Positions 17,597-27,393 of a stretch of DNA of 64,000 nucleotides are shown here, one piece after another (the stretch's first letter is position 1; the number at the start of each line of letters is the position of its first letter). The notes under the pieces were generated by a model. That model was not told the DNA's origin. It searched no databases and saw nothing but the letters and a program-made list of their open reading frames with translations. The DNA is from CAYUYV01 sp964561475. GTDB taxonomy: Bacteria; Pseudomonadota; Alphaproteobacteria; JAJFIK01. Location of the stretch: assembly GCA_964561475.1 (NCBI GenBank), contig CAZLPU010000023.1, positions 1 to 64,000 of the forward strand, written 5' to 3'. The translations under genes and the position numbers were made by a program.

Positions 17597-18598
17597 TCAC
17601 ACAGCGCGACCGGTCCTGCTGGTTTCTTGTGCCATTATTTCATTGGCTCGCGACACGGCTTCAGCGGCATTTGAGGCGGAAAGATCACCGCCGACACGGG
17701 TTACCAAAGTCGGGTTGTCTGCAAAAATCTGCCCACCAACCATGACCTTGACGTTCGGATTACAGGACTCACTCTTCAGTGTTGTGATCACTGAATGCAA
17801 GCCATGCAACGCAACTTCACAGCTCACGGACAGTCCCACTACATCATAGGCCGTTGCATTTACAAGGTCTTTGATGGTTTCCATGGATACAGACGGCTCA
17901 TCCCACACACTCCAACCGTCAAGGCGGAAAAACTCCGCCACCATAAGGAGGCCGAATGTGTGCTGTTCGCCGGGAGCCGGCACCAGCAAAATCCGGTGGG
18001 CAGCACGGTCCTTGGATTGGGTCATATCTGCGCCCGCGCCAAGGCTGTGGATGAGGCGGTGCAGCCGGGTCAGTCCGATAGTCACGTCACTGAAACTGTA
18101 GACATCGTCTTCCCAGCCTGTGCCAAGGGCCCGGGCGGCCGGCGCGAGGAGATCCAGGAAAAGGGTTTCACGTTCAACACCACGGGCTTGCAGACTGTCA
18201 ATCTGCTGACGAATCGCCGCGTCATCGTCATCAAGCACGGTCTTGGTGAACCGGGCGAGGTCAGCCGCGCTGACCGCCGAACCACGATGGGACCCCAGGT
18301 CTGCTTGGGGCGCCTCTTCACGGGGGTGATCCTCACCGGAGAGCACGGCAGCACCAGTGACGCGTTGTCTATGAGCCATCAACAGGCGCGGCACGATTTC
18401 CCTTTCGATGGTCGCGGCAAGCCACTTCTGCTTGTCTTCCGTTCCGCCGCGAACCGCTGCCTGGGGTTGCTCCCCGGACGAACAGTCCGGCGTCAGCGTG
18501 ACGTTACCGCTGCACAAGCTCTGATCATCGGCATCCGTAGTCCAGCCATTGCCATCAGCCTTGTCTTCGGAGCCCACAACTTGGCGTGTCGTGGCCAT
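17597..18598 (-). CDS. aerR: AerR/PpaA-type B12-binding antirepressor
   Basis: This 333-residue protein ends in a cobalamin-binding domain. The motif PGEQHTFGLLMVAEF holds the candidate axial His, and SCEVALHGLHSVITTLK and VMVGGQIFADNP follow. AerR-like proteins bind B12 and modulate the DNA binding of CrtJ/PpsR, coupling light and cobalamin status to pigment gene expression. The N-terminal ~95 residues are low-complexity and acidic. The ATG at 18598 is chosen for its GAGGGG site; an upstream in-frame ATG at 18625 lacks one. It sits 39 bases upstream of ppsR, the conserved aerR-ppsR pair. Confidence 0.9.
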   Translation of the reverse strand: MATTRQVVGSEDKADGNGWTTDADDQSLCSGNVTLTPDCSSGEQPQAAVRGGTEDKQKWLAATIEREIVPRLLMAHRQRVTGAAVLSGEDHPREEAPQADLGSHRGSAVSAADLARFTKTVLDDDDAAIRQQIDSLQARGVERETLFLDLLAPAARALGTGWEDDVYSFSDVTIGLTRLHRLIHSLGAGADMTQSKDRAAHRILLVPAPGEQHTFGLLMVAEFFRLDGWSVWDEPSVSMETIKDLVNATAYDVVGLSVSCEVALHGLHSVITTLKSESCNPNVKVMVGGQIFADNPTLVTRVGGDLSASNAAEAVSRANEIMAQETSRTGRAV

Positions 18599-18751
18599 GT
18601 TGCCCCTCTTTCCCCGGTTCTGCATGACTGCACCCGGTTTTTCTCTCGGGATCCTCCCATGACCGGCACATTCTTTCGCACCGTGTCACGGCGTTCGGTG
18701 GCTTGAGATGGTCCCGCTCACAAGCCGCACAAGGGCGATACCTGCAAGGGC

Positions 18752-18805
18752 CGGTCTGATTGCCAGACCGCCATCTCCGTCAGCGGTGCCTGTCTCAGGC
18801 ACCGC
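18752..18805. promoter_or_regulatory. Two consecutive perfect hairpins in aerR-bchF intergenic region
   Basis: CGGTCTG/CAGACCG (18752-18758 with 18764-18770, 5-base loop) is followed by GCGGTGCCTG/CAGGCACCGC (18783-18792 with 18796-18805, 3-base loop). They lie in the 645-base gap between the divergent genes aerR and bchF, about 150 bases upstream of aerR. Neither is followed by a clear U-tract. They could be leader structures of the aerR mRNA or mark a hidden transcript end. Confidence 0.55.
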
Positions 18806-18911
18806 ATTCCTGCCACCGCGCCCCAAGTTCAACAGGTCATCGCGGCTTTGGCAAAGCAAATTGGGCGCATTTCGCCCATATCAACGCCAATTAAGAGGTT
18901 TTAGCACCAAG

Positions 18912-18929
18912 CGTCAACCCTTCTTGACG
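18912..18929. promoter_or_regulatory. PpsR/CrtJ operator before bchF
   Basis: CGTCA (18912-18916), 8 bases, TGACG (18925-18929): a symmetric palindrome differing from TGTCA-N8-TGACA only at the mirrored second and second-last positions of its arms. It lies just upstream of the putative -35 element for bchF, in the divergent aerR/bchF region. Confidence 0.65.
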
Positions 18930-18939
18930 TAAAGCGCAG

Positions 18940-18968
18940 TTGACAGTGACCAGAGCTGGCACTACCGT
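18940..18968 (+). promoter_or_regulatory. Putative bchF promoter
   Basis: A consensus -35 TTGACA (18940-18945) is followed after 17 bases by a weak -10, TACCGT (18963-18968). It faces the bchFNBHLM genes and has a PpsR-type palindrome 10 bp upstream. The poor -10 suggests that an activator helps. Confidence 0.4.
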
Positions 18969-19243
18969 TTCAGGGTGACCGATTGTGCTGAAGGCCAACC
19001 CATTGGACGCGTTTTAGGCTTCCAATGAGCCGGATCCGCGGAGCCGCAAGGCCCGATCCCAGCAGCGCAAAGCGGTCGATCGTCTTTGTCCGCATCGGGC
19101 AAATTCAGCCCAGGGCAATGCCAGCGGGCAAGGCTCCGGAACACAGTTTCGCTGATGGCAATCGCATTGAGGGTACTGGTCGGTAGGATATGACGGCAGA
19201 AGTAGAACATGGCCCCGGATCCAGTCGCGCCTTCGAGGCGACC

Positions 19244-19876
19244 ATGAAACACCGCAAAAGCGGTGCTGCGGCGTCGAGCGTCCTGGAAGCCGGTCTCTCT
19301 GTACCGCAACGTGACGTCTTTGCCCGTCAAAACGATCAGACACGTGTGCAACGGTCGCTTTACACCCCTGAAGAGCGCGTCCGCCGAGACAATACGGTCT
19401 GGACCCTTGTTCAGGGCATCCTCGCTCCCCTTCAGTTTCTCGTCTTCCTGATCAGCCTCGGTCTCGTGGTGCGCTATCTGGCGACCGGCGAGGGATTGAT
19501 GGCGGCAACTGTCTCCATCGTGATCAAGACGCTGGTGCTCTACATCATCATGATCACCGGGTCGATCTGGGAAAAGGTCGTGTTCGGACGCTGGCTCTTT
19601 GTCCCGGCGTTCTTCTGGGAAGACGTGGTCAGCATGCTCGTGCTGGCTCTGCATACGGCCTATCTCGGCGCGGTTATGTTCGGCTGGCTTTCAGCCCAGG
19701 GGCAGATGCTTCTCGCCCTTGCCGCTTACTTCACCTATGTCATCAATGCCGCCCAGTTCCTGTTGAAACTGCGGGCAGCCCAGCTCGAAGCGCCCGCCGG
19801 CCAGACCGGACCCTCCGCCAAGACGGGTAACCGCTTCCCAAACAGTGCGCCGCAGTCCGCGGAGGTTCTCCCATGA
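19244..19876 (+). CDS. bchF: BchF, 3-vinyl bacteriochlorophyllide hydratase
   Basis: This membrane protein hydrates the C3 vinyl group of chlorophyllide/bacteriochlorophyllide. The family core begins YTPEERVRRDNTVWTLVQG and continues LAPLQFLVFLISL, with about four membrane helices and SIWEKVVFGRWLF in the middle. The ATG at 19244 is chosen because GAGG sits 5 bases upstream, giving 210 residues. An ATG at 19190 would add 18 residues, but its AGGA is only one base away. Both ends are longer than in Rhodobacter: a polar N-terminal lead and a Gly/Pro/Ser tail. The stop overlaps bchN as ATGA. It heads bchFNBHLM. Confidence 0.93.
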   Translation: MKHRKSGAAASSVLEAGLSVPQRDVFARQNDQTRVQRSLYTPEERVRRDNTVWTLVQGILAPLQFLVFLISLGLVVRYLATGEGLMAATVSIVIKTLVLYIIMITGSIWEKVVFGRWLFVPAFFWEDVVSMLVLALHTAYLGAVMFGWLSAQGQMLLALAAYFTYVINAAQFLLKLRAAQLEAPAGQTGPSAKTGNRFPNSAPQSAEVLP

Positions 19877-21165
19877 ACCATGTCCCGGCTCCCGCGCCGC
19901 TGCCCAGATCCGCCGGTTGCGATTCCCGCCCCGTCCTCAAGGAGCGGGGCCAGCGGGAAGTGTTCTGCGGCCTGACCGGGATCATGTGGCTGCACCGCAA
20001 GATCCAGGATGCCTTTTTCCTGATTGTCGGCTCGCGGACCTGCGCCCATCTGATGCAATCGGCAGCCGGTGTGATGATTTTCGCCGAGCCCCGGTTCGCG
20101 ACCGCCATTATCGAAGAGCGCGACCTTGCGGGCCTTGCCGATGCCAATGAGGAACTGGACCGGGTCGTATCCCGCCTTCTGGAGCGGCGCCCGGAAATCC
20201 GTATGCTTTTCCTTGTGGGCTCCTGCCCGTCCGAGGTGATCAAGCTGGATCTGTCCCGGGCGGCCCAGAGGCTTTCCCTGCAGCATGCCCCGGATGTGCG
20301 GATCCTGAATTATTCAGGGAGCGGCATTGAGACCACCTTCACCCAGGGCGAAGACGCCTGCCTCACGGCCATGGTTCCCGAGATGCCCGCGGAGCCTGCC
20401 CAAGCAGAGCAATCCCTGCTGGTGGTTGGCAGCCTGCCGGACGTGGTGGAAGACCAGTTCCGGCGCCTTTTCGAAGAATTGGGCGTCGACCCGGTGCACT
20501 TCCTGCCCCCGCGCAAGGCGGACGACCTGCCGCCGGTGGGACCGAACACATCCTATCTGCTGGCCCAGCCGTTCCTGGGAGAGACCGGTCGCGCCCTCTC
20601 CGAGCGGGGCGCAACCCATCTTGCAGCCCCCTTCCCTTTCGGCGCCGAAGGCACCCGGGCCTGGCTCCTTGAGGCCGCCAAGCTCTGGAATATCCCCCAG
20701 GCGGTTTTCGATGGGGTGGTGGAGCCCCGGCGCCAGCGGGCTCACAAGGCCCTCACCCGATACCGCGATCAGCTTGAGGGCCGATCCGTCTTCTTTTTTC
20801 CGGACTCCCAGCTCGAAGTGCCCCTGGCCCGGTTCCTGAACACCGAATTGGGCATGGATCTGATTGAAGTGGGCTCCCCCTATCTGCACCGCCAGCATCT
20901 CGCGCCAGATCTTGCGCTCCTGCCCGAGCACGTCACCTTGAGCGAGGGCCAGGATGTGGACCGGCAGCTTGACCGGTGCCGGTCATCCCTGCCGGATCTC
21001 GCCGTCTGCGGATTGGGTCTTGCCAATCCTCTTGAGGCGGAAGGTATCACGACCAAATGGTCCATCGAGCTTGTCTTCACGCCGGTTCATGGCTTTGAGC
21101 AGGCCGGAGACCTCGCCGAACTGTTTGCCCGGCCCCTGGTCCGGCGCGCACGGCTGGAGGTCTGA
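19873..21165 (+). CDS. bchN: BchN, dark-operative protochlorophyllide reductase subunit N
   Basis: This 430-residue nitrogenase-like subunit, with BchB, forms the catalytic NB component. That component reduces protochlorophyllide ring D, using electrons from the BchL Fe-protein. Conserved cluster-ligand regions are visible: REVFCGLTGIMWLHRKIQD, VGSRTCAHLMQSAAGV and FLVGSCPSEVIKLDL. A GGAGG site precedes the ATG, which overlaps the end of bchF. bchB follows after 2 bases. Confidence 0.97.
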   Translation: MNHVPAPAPLPRSAGCDSRPVLKERGQREVFCGLTGIMWLHRKIQDAFFLIVGSRTCAHLMQSAAGVMIFAEPRFATAIIEERDLAGLADANEELDRVVSRLLERRPEIRMLFLVGSCPSEVIKLDLSRAAQRLSLQHAPDVRILNYSGSGIETTFTQGEDACLTAMVPEMPAEPAQAEQSLLVVGSLPDVVEDQFRRLFEELGVDPVHFLPPRKADDLPPVGPNTSYLLAQPFLGETGRALSERGATHLAAPFPFGAEGTRAWLLEAAKLWNIPQAVFDGVVEPRRQRAHKALTRYRDQLEGRSVFFFPDSQLEVPLARFLNTELGMDLIEVGSPYLHRQHLAPDLALLPEHVTLSEGQDVDRQLDRCRSSLPDLAVCGLGLANPLEAEGITTKWSIELVFTPVHGFEQAGDLAELFARPLVRRARLEV

Positions 21166-21167
21166 TC

Positions 21168-22793
21168 ATGCAGCTTTCGGTCTGGACATATGAAGGCCCG
21201 CCCCATGTGGGCGCCATGCGGATCGCCACCGCCATGGAAGGGCTGCATTATGTGCTCCACGCGCCCCAGGGCGATACCTATGCGGACCTTCTCTTCACCA
21301 TGATCGAGCGCTCGAGCAGGCGCCCGCCGGTGACCTACACCACGTTCCAGGCCCGGGATCTTGGCTCGGATACCGCGGAAATCTTCAGGACCGCTCTTCA
21401 GGATGCCTACGGACGGTTCAAGCCGGAAGCCCTGATTGTCGGCGCGTCCTGCACCGCCGAGCTGCTTCAGGATGATCCGTCCGGCCTGAGCAAGGCGCTC
21501 GCACTTCCGGTGCCCGTCATTCCCCTCGAATTGCCCTCTTATCAGCGCAAGGAGAACTGGGGCGCCTCGGAGACCTTCTATCAGATCGTCCGCGCGCTGG
21601 CTGGTTCCCCTGCTGACGAGACGGCGGACACGCCGGAGCGCACCCGCCCTTCATGCAACATCCTGGGCCCCACGGCTTTGGGTTTCCGCCACCGGGATGA
21701 CCTTCAAGAAGTCAAGAAACTCCTTGGCCGTCTTGGGGTGGATGTCAACGTCACCGCCCCCCTGGGCGCAACGCCCGGAGATCTGACCCGGCTTGGACAG
21801 GCTGATTTCAACATCTCTCTCTATCCTGAGATCAGCATGACAGCAGCCAAATGGCTTGAGCGGACCTTCTCCCAACCCTTCGTGTCGACGGTTCCCATGG
21901 GCGTCGGCGCCACCCGAGATTTCATCCATGAGGTGGCCCGGGTGGCCGGTGTCGATCCCGCCCCTGCCCTCGATGATGAAAACTCCCGCATGCCCTGGTG
22001 GTCCCGTTCAGTCGATTCCACCTATCTGACCGGCAAGCGCGTCTTCATTTTCGGTGATGCCACCCATGCAATCGCCGCCGCCCGGGTCGCCAAGGACGAG
22101 ATGGGCTTCGAGGTTGTCGGACTTGGCGCCTACAACAGGGAATTCGCCCGGGAGGTTCGCGCCGCAGCGGCGGATCACGGCGTTGATCCTCTGATCACCG
22201 AAGATTACCTCGAAGTCGAGCAGACCATTGCCGATCTCCAGCCGGAACTGGTTCTCGGCACACAGATGGAACGCCACATCGCCAAACGTCTGGGCATTCC
22301 CTGTGCGGTCATATCCGCGCCCGTCCATGTCCAGGATTTCCCGGCCCGCTATTCCCCGGTCATGGGTTTCGAGGGCGCCAATGTGCTTTTCGACACCTGG
22401 GTCCATCCCCTGGTCATGGGGCTTGAGGAACATCTTCTCCACATGTTCCGGGAAGACTTCGAGTTCCATGACGGTGCGGGCGCCTCTCACCTGGGCCATG
22501 GCGCCGCCCGGGAAGCCCGGCAGCCCGCAGCCCCGGCACAAGACGACGGGACGCCAGCCGCGACGATGGAAAAGCCAGCCGATGCCCCGTCCGGTGCGAT
22601 GCCCGATGCGACTCCGGCGGCACCATCCGGAGCACCCGTCTGGGACGCCGCGGCAGAGACGGAACTGCGCAAGATTCCTTTCTTCGTACGCGGAAAAGCG
22701 AGACGCAATACGGAGACCTTTGCCCGGGACCAGGGCTTATCAACAATAACGGTAGAGACCTTGTACGATGCCAAAGCCCATTTCGGCCGCTAG
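21168..22793 (+). CDS. bchB: BchB, dark-operative protochlorophyllide reductase subunit B
   Basis: This is the 541-residue partner of BchN. It starts MQLSVWTYEGPPHVGAMR, the family's invariant opening, and contains VGASCTAELLQDDP. It ends in the separate small C-terminal domain (RKIPFFVRGKARRNTETFA). An Ala/Pro-rich linker of about 50 residues (around 445-495) joins the domains and is longer than usual. A strong GGAGGT site lies 6 bases before the ATG. The 3' end overlaps bchH by 26 bases. Confidence 0.97.
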   Translation: MQLSVWTYEGPPHVGAMRIATAMEGLHYVLHAPQGDTYADLLFTMIERSSRRPPVTYTTFQARDLGSDTAEIFRTALQDAYGRFKPEALIVGASCTAELLQDDPSGLSKALALPVPVIPLELPSYQRKENWGASETFYQIVRALAGSPADETADTPERTRPSCNILGPTALGFRHRDDLQEVKKLLGRLGVDVNVTAPLGATPGDLTRLGQADFNISLYPEISMTAAKWLERTFSQPFVSTVPMGVGATRDFIHEVARVAGVDPAPALDDENSRMPWWSRSVDSTYLTGKRVFIFGDATHAIAAARVAKDEMGFEVVGLGAYNREFAREVRAAAADHGVDPLITEDYLEVEQTIADLQPELVLGTQMERHIAKRLGIPCAVISAPVHVQDFPARYSPVMGFEGANVLFDTWVHPLVMGLEEHLLHMFREDFEFHDGAGASHLGHGAAREARQPAAPAQDDGTPAATMEKPADAPSGAMPDATPAAPSGAPVWDAAAETELRKIPFFVRGKARRNTETFARDQGLSTITVETLYDAKAHFGR

Positions 22794-25700
22794 AGGCACG
22801 CCTAAAAGAGTTGTTATCGTTACGTTGGACAATCACATGTCCGGCCCGGTGGATCGTGCGCGCCCGCCCCTTGAGCGGGATTATCCGGACCTGACCTTTT
22901 CCCTCCATGCGGCCGCCGAATGGGCCACCGACGAAGAGGCCCGGGCCCGCTGCCTCGCCGATATCGCCGAGGGCGACATCATCATCGTCAACATGATGTT
23001 CCTTGAGGAACACATCCAGCTTGTCCTCCCTGCCCTGACGGCCCGCCAGCCCCATTGCGACGCCATGGTCTGTTTCATGTCCGCCGGGGAAGTCATGCGC
23101 CTGACCCGGATGGGCAAGTTCGCCATGAACGGCAAACAGTCCGGGCCCATGGCCCTCCTGAAGAGGCTGCGGGGATCCAAGACCAAGACCCAGAGTTCCG
23201 GCGCCAAGCAGATGGCCATGCTGCGCCGCCTGCCCCGGATCCTCAAATTCATCCCCGGCACAGCCCAGGATGTGCGCGCCTATTTCCTGGCCATGCAGTA
23301 CTGGCTTGCCGGATCCGACGAGAACATGCTCAACATGGTGCGCTTTCTGCTGGAACGGTATTCCGGTGAGGGTAAACCCGCCAAAGTTCCGCCGCCTGCG
23401 GACTACCCGGATGAAGGTGTCTACCATCCGCGCCTGAAAGGGCGGGTCGGCACGGACGTCCATGGATTGCCGCACCAGGGCAAGGGGGCAAACGGCACCG
23501 TCGGTGTTCTGGTGCTGCGCTCCTATATTCTGGCCAATGACACGGGCCATTACGATGGGGTGATCGCCGCCCTTGAAGATCGTGGCCTGAACGTGGTCCC
23601 GGCCTTTGCCAGCGGGCTCGATGCCAGAACGGCCGTCGAAAAGTTCTTCATGGCCGACGGCAAGGCCACGGTGGATGCGGTCGTTTCCCTGTGCGGATTT
23701 TCCCTGGTCGGCGGCCCCGCCTATAACGACGCCAAGGCGGCAGAAGACATGCTGGCCCGGCTCGATGTGCCCTATATTGCCGCCCATCCACTGGAGTTTC
23801 AGTCTGTGGCGGACTGGGAGCGCTCTGACCAGGGTCTCCTGCCCATGGAAGCGACCATGATGGTGGCCCTTCCGGAACTGGACGGCTCCACCGGCCCGAT
23901 GATTTTCGGCGGACGGGGTACGGAAGGTCAGTGTGAGAACCACCGGGAGATGCAATGCTGCCCGGAGCGGGCGGCCATGCTGGCATCCCGGGTCGAAAAG
24001 TTGATCGCCCTGCGCCGTCGGCCGGTTTGCGACCGCAAGGTCGCCGTAGTCATTTTCGGTTTTCCGCCCAATGGCGGTGCCGTGGGTACGGCCATGCAGC
24101 TTTCCGTCTTCCAATCCCTCTACAACACCCTGACGGCCATGAAGGGCGAAGGGTACAGCATCGACCTGCCCGAAAGTGCCGATGCCCTGCGCACACAGAT
24201 TGTCGAGGGTAATGCCGCCCAGTATGGCACCGATGCCAACATCCATGTACGGATCAGCGCGGACGATCATGTCCGGCGGGAGCCCTGGCTGGCGGAACTG
24301 GAAGAGCAGTGGGGTCCGGCGCCGGGCCGTCATCAGACCGACGGCCGGTCGATCTTCGTTCTCGGGGCTCAATTCGGCAATGTCTTCGTCGGTGTCCAGC
24401 CGGCCTTCGGTTACGAAGGCGACCCGATGCGCCTTCTGTTCGAGAAAAGCTTCGCCCCCACCCATGCCTTCTGCGCTTTCTACCGCTATGTCCGGGATGA
24501 TTTCGGGGCGGACGCGGTGCTGCATTTCGGCACCCACGGTGCGCTCGAGTTCATGCCGGGCAAGCAGACCGGGCTGAGCGGTGCCTGCTGGCCGGACCGG
24601 CTCATCGGCACACTGCCCAATTTCTATCTCTACGCCGGAAACAACCCGTCCGAAGCCACGATCGCAAAGCGCCGGTCTTCGGCCACCCTGGTCAGCCATC
24701 TCTCGCCGCCGGTGGCCCATGCGGGGCTGTACCGTGGGCTGATTGACCTGAAGGCCTCCCTCCAGCGTTGGCGCTCCCTCCCCCCGCCTTCTGATGGGGC
24801 GGACACCGTCTCGGATTATCATACGCTCACGGAGATGATCCAAAGCCAGGCGGCGGAGCTTGATCTGGCGCCCCTGGAGCCACAGTGGAACGGGGACGCG
24901 GAAACCCACATCGCCAAACTCACCACCGATCTGATCGAGCTGGAGCAGGCCCTCATCCCCCATGGTCTCCATGTGGTGGGAGAAACGCCGTCCCGGGAAG
25001 AACGGATCGATCTGCTGCGGTCCCTTGCCGATGCGGGGCATGGGGTTCAGCCGGATCTATCCAGCCTGGAGATCATTGCCGATGGTGGCAGCGCCCGGGA
25101 CGCATCGGCCATGGGCGCAGGGTCCGGGGACAGTGATTCCCTGGCCATGTTCGAAGAACTGTCCCGGACGAACCGTCTCCTGATGGAAGATACCGAGATC
25201 GACGGGCTCCTGACGGCTCTTGATGGCCGCTACATCCGCCCGGTGGCCGGCGGAGATCTGCTGCGCAATCCGGACATTCTTCCCACCGGGCGCAACATCC
25301 ACGGCTTCGATCCGTTCAAGATCCCCAGCGCCTTTGCTCTGGCCGATGGTGCTTCCCAGGCCCAGCGTCTGCTTGACCGGTATCTTGAGGACGGCAATCC
25401 GCTGCCGGAACAGATCGCACTGGTTCTGTGGGGGACGGACAATCTCAAGAGCGAGGGAGGCCCGATCGGCCAGGCGCTGGCGCTCATGGGCGCAAAGCCC
25501 CGGTTTGACAGTTATGGCCGCCTGTGCGGCGCCGCCCTCATTCCCCTTGAGGACCTGGGGCGCCCTCGGATTGATGTGGTTGTCACCCTTTCCGGCATCT
25601 TCAGGGATCTCCTGCCCCTCCAGACCAAGCTCCTGGCAGAGGCCGCCTTTCTGGCCGCGGAAGCTCCGGAAGCGGAAGAGCGCAATTTCATCCGCAAGCA

Positions 25701-26487
25701 TGCATTGGCCTACCAGCAGAAGACCGGCTGCGACCTGGAAACCGCGTCCTTGCGTGTCTTCAGCAATGCAGAAGGGGCCTATGGCTCCAACGTCAACCAC
25801 CTCATCGACAGCGGCTGCTGGGACGAGGAAGACGAACTGGCCAACACCTACATGCACCGTAAGTGCTTTGCCTACGGACGGACAGGACATGCGGAACAGC
25901 AGCCGGCCCTTCTCGAAGATGTGCTGGGCCATGTGAACCTTGCCTATCAGAACCTCGAATCCGTTGAGCTTGGCGTAACCTCGATCGACCATTACTTCGA
26001 TACCCTCGGAGGGATCGGGCGGGCGGTCCAAAGAGCGCGCGGTGAAGCCGCCCCGGTCTATATCGGCGATCAGACCAGGGGTGAAGGGACGATACGAACA
26101 CTGAACGAGCAGGTCGCCCTGGAGACCCGGACGCGGATGCTCAATCCCCGCTGGCAGGAAAGCATGCTCCGCCACGGTTATGAGGGTGTGCGTCAGATCG
26201 AGGCCCATATCACCAACACCATGGGCTGGTCGGCAACGACAGGACAGGTCTCCCCCTGGGTCTATCAGAAGCTGACCCAGACTTTCGTCCTCGATGAAGA
26301 CATGCGTGAACGCCTTGCCGGATTGAATCCCAAGGCATCCGCGAAACTCGCCAACCGTCTGATTGAGGCGTCCGAACGGCAATATTGGACGCCCGACGAG
26401 AAAACCATGGAAGCCCTGCGCGATGCCGGTGATGAACTCGAGGACCGGCTCGAAGGCGTGGGCCCAATGCAAGCCGTTTCGGCGTAA
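22768..26487 (+). CDS. bchH: BchH, Mg-chelatase porphyrin-binding subunit
   Basis: This 1239-residue subunit binds protoporphyrin IX and, with the ATP-driven BchI/BchD complex, inserts Mg2+, the first committed bacteriochlorophyll step. CobN/Mg-chelatase family motifs include HFGTHGALEFMPGKQ, NNPSEATIAKRRS and GSNVNHLIDSGCWD. It is somewhat longer than the ~1190 residues of Rhodobacter. It overlaps the bchB end by 26 bases. bchL follows 12 bases later. Confidence 0.97.
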   Translation: MPKPISAARGTPKRVVIVTLDNHMSGPVDRARPPLERDYPDLTFSLHAAAEWATDEEARARCLADIAEGDIIIVNMMFLEEHIQLVLPALTARQPHCDAMVCFMSAGEVMRLTRMGKFAMNGKQSGPMALLKRLRGSKTKTQSSGAKQMAMLRRLPRILKFIPGTAQDVRAYFLAMQYWLAGSDENMLNMVRFLLERYSGEGKPAKVPPPADYPDEGVYHPRLKGRVGTDVHGLPHQGKGANGTVGVLVLRSYILANDTGHYDGVIAALEDRGLNVVPAFASGLDARTAVEKFFMADGKATVDAVVSLCGFSLVGGPAYNDAKAAEDMLARLDVPYIAAHPLEFQSVADWERSDQGLLPMEATMMVALPELDGSTGPMIFGGRGTEGQCENHREMQCCPERAAMLASRVEKLIALRRRPVCDRKVAVVIFGFPPNGGAVGTAMQLSVFQSLYNTLTAMKGEGYSIDLPESADALRTQIVEGNAAQYGTDANIHVRISADDHVRREPWLAELEEQWGPAPGRHQTDGRSIFVLGAQFGNVFVGVQPAFGYEGDPMRLLFEKSFAPTHAFCAFYRYVRDDFGADAVLHFGTHGALEFMPGKQTGLSGACWPDRLIGTLPNFYLYAGNNPSEATIAKRRSSATLVSHLSPPVAHAGLYRGLIDLKASLQRWRSLPPPSDGADTVSDYHTLTEMIQSQAAELDLAPLEPQWNGDAETHIAKLTTDLIELEQALIPHGLHVVGETPSREERIDLLRSLADAGHGVQPDLSSLEIIADGGSARDASAMGAGSGDSDSLAMFEELSRTNRLLMEDTEIDGLLTALDGRYIRPVAGGDLLRNPDILPTGRNIHGFDPFKIPSAFALADGASQAQRLLDRYLEDGNPLPEQIALVLWGTDNLKSEGGPIGQALALMGAKPRFDSYGRLCGAALIPLEDLGRPRIDVVVTLSGIFRDLLPLQTKLLAEAAFLAAEAPEAEERNFIRKHALAYQQKTGCDLETASLRVFSNAEGAYGSNVNHLIDSGCWDEEDELANTYMHRKCFAYGRTGHAEQQPALLEDVLGHVNLAYQNLESVELGVTSIDHYFDTLGGIGRAVQRARGEAAPVYIGDQTRGEGTIRTLNEQVALETRTRMLNPRWQESMLRHGYEGVRQIEAHITNTMGWSATTGQVSPWVYQKLTQTFVLDEDMRERLAGLNPKASAKLANRLIEASERQYWTPDEKTMEALRDAGDELEDRLEGVGPMQAVSA

Positions 26488-26499
26488 GGAGCCAGACTG

Positions 26500-27393
26500 A
26501 TGGTACTTCTCGATCTTCCCAGAGGCGTCAACAAGCGGCCGGATGGTGAAGGCAGCCTCCAGGTCAAAATGGATGTGGCCATCGAGTCCGCGAAAGTCTT
26601 TGCCGTGTACGGAAAAGGCGGTATCGGCAAAAGTACGACCTCATCCAATCTCTCAGCGGCGTTCTCGAAAATCGGCAAGCGGGTTCTGCAGATCGGCTGC
26701 GACCCGAAGCATGACTCCACCTTCACCCTCACCAAGCGCCTGGTGCCGACGGTCATCGATGTTCTTGAAAGCGTCGACTTTCATTCCGAAGAGCTGCGGA
26801 CGGAAGACTTCGTGTACGAGGGCTACAACGGCGTGATGTGTGTGGAAGCAGGCGGCCCCCCGGCGGGCACCGGTTGCGGTGGCTATGTGGTGGGCCAGAC
26901 GGTCAAACTGCTGAAGGAACACCACCTGCTTGAAGACACGGATGTGGTGATCTTTGATGTGCTGGGTGACGTGGTGTGCGGCGGTTTCGCCTCCCCTCTC
27001 CAGCATGCTGAGCGGGCCATTGTCGTCACGGCCAATGATTTCGATTCCATTTTTGCGATGAACCGGATCGTGGCAGCGATCAAGGCCAAGTCCAAGAATT
27101 ACGACGTGCGCCTTGCCGGAGTGGTCGCCAACCGCAGCGCGGCCACCGATGAGATCGACCGTTTCAACGATGCCATCGGCCTGAAGCGTCTGGCGCATTT
27201 CCCCGATCTGGATGTCATTCGGCGCAGCCGACTGAAAAAGTCCACCCTGTTCGAGATGGAAACCTCGCCGGAGCTGGAGGCGGTGCGGCAGGAATATATT
27301 CAGCTTGCGGAAGCTTTGTGGGCAGGCACCGACCCCCTGTCGCCTAACCCCATGAAGGACCGGGAAATCTTTGACTTTCTGGGGTTTGACTGA
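26500..27393 (+). CDS. bchL: BchL, protochlorophyllide reductase Fe-protein
   Basis: This 297-residue homodimeric ATPase carries a [4Fe-4S] cluster and donates electrons to BchNB. The P-loop is VYGKGGIGKSTTSSNLS. The two cluster cysteines are in PPAGTGCGGYV and LGDVVCGGFASP. It starts at an ATG with AAGGAG 8 bases upstream. An N-terminal arm of about 30 residues before the P-loop is normal for BchL. Its stop overlaps the bchM ATG. Confidence 0.97.
   Translation: MVLLDLPRGVNKRPDGEGSLQVKMDVAIESAKVFAVYGKGGIGKSTTSSNLSAAFSKIGKRVLQIGCDPKHDSTFTLTKRLVPTVIDVLESVDFHSEELRTEDFVYEGYNGVMCVEAGGPPAGTGCGGYVVGQTVKLLKEHHLLEDTDVVIFDVLGDVVCGGFASPLQHAERAIVVTANDFDSIFAMNRIVAAIKAKSKNYDVRLAGVVANRSAATDEIDRFNDAIGLKRLAHFPDLDVIRRSRLKKSTLFEMETSPELEAVRQEYIQLAEALWAGTDPLSPNPMKDREIFDFLGFD

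Noticed and set aside
22414..25041. 875-codon open frame on the minus strand
   Set aside because: It is antisense to bchB and bchH, is His/Gly/Arg-rich and has no recognisable domain.
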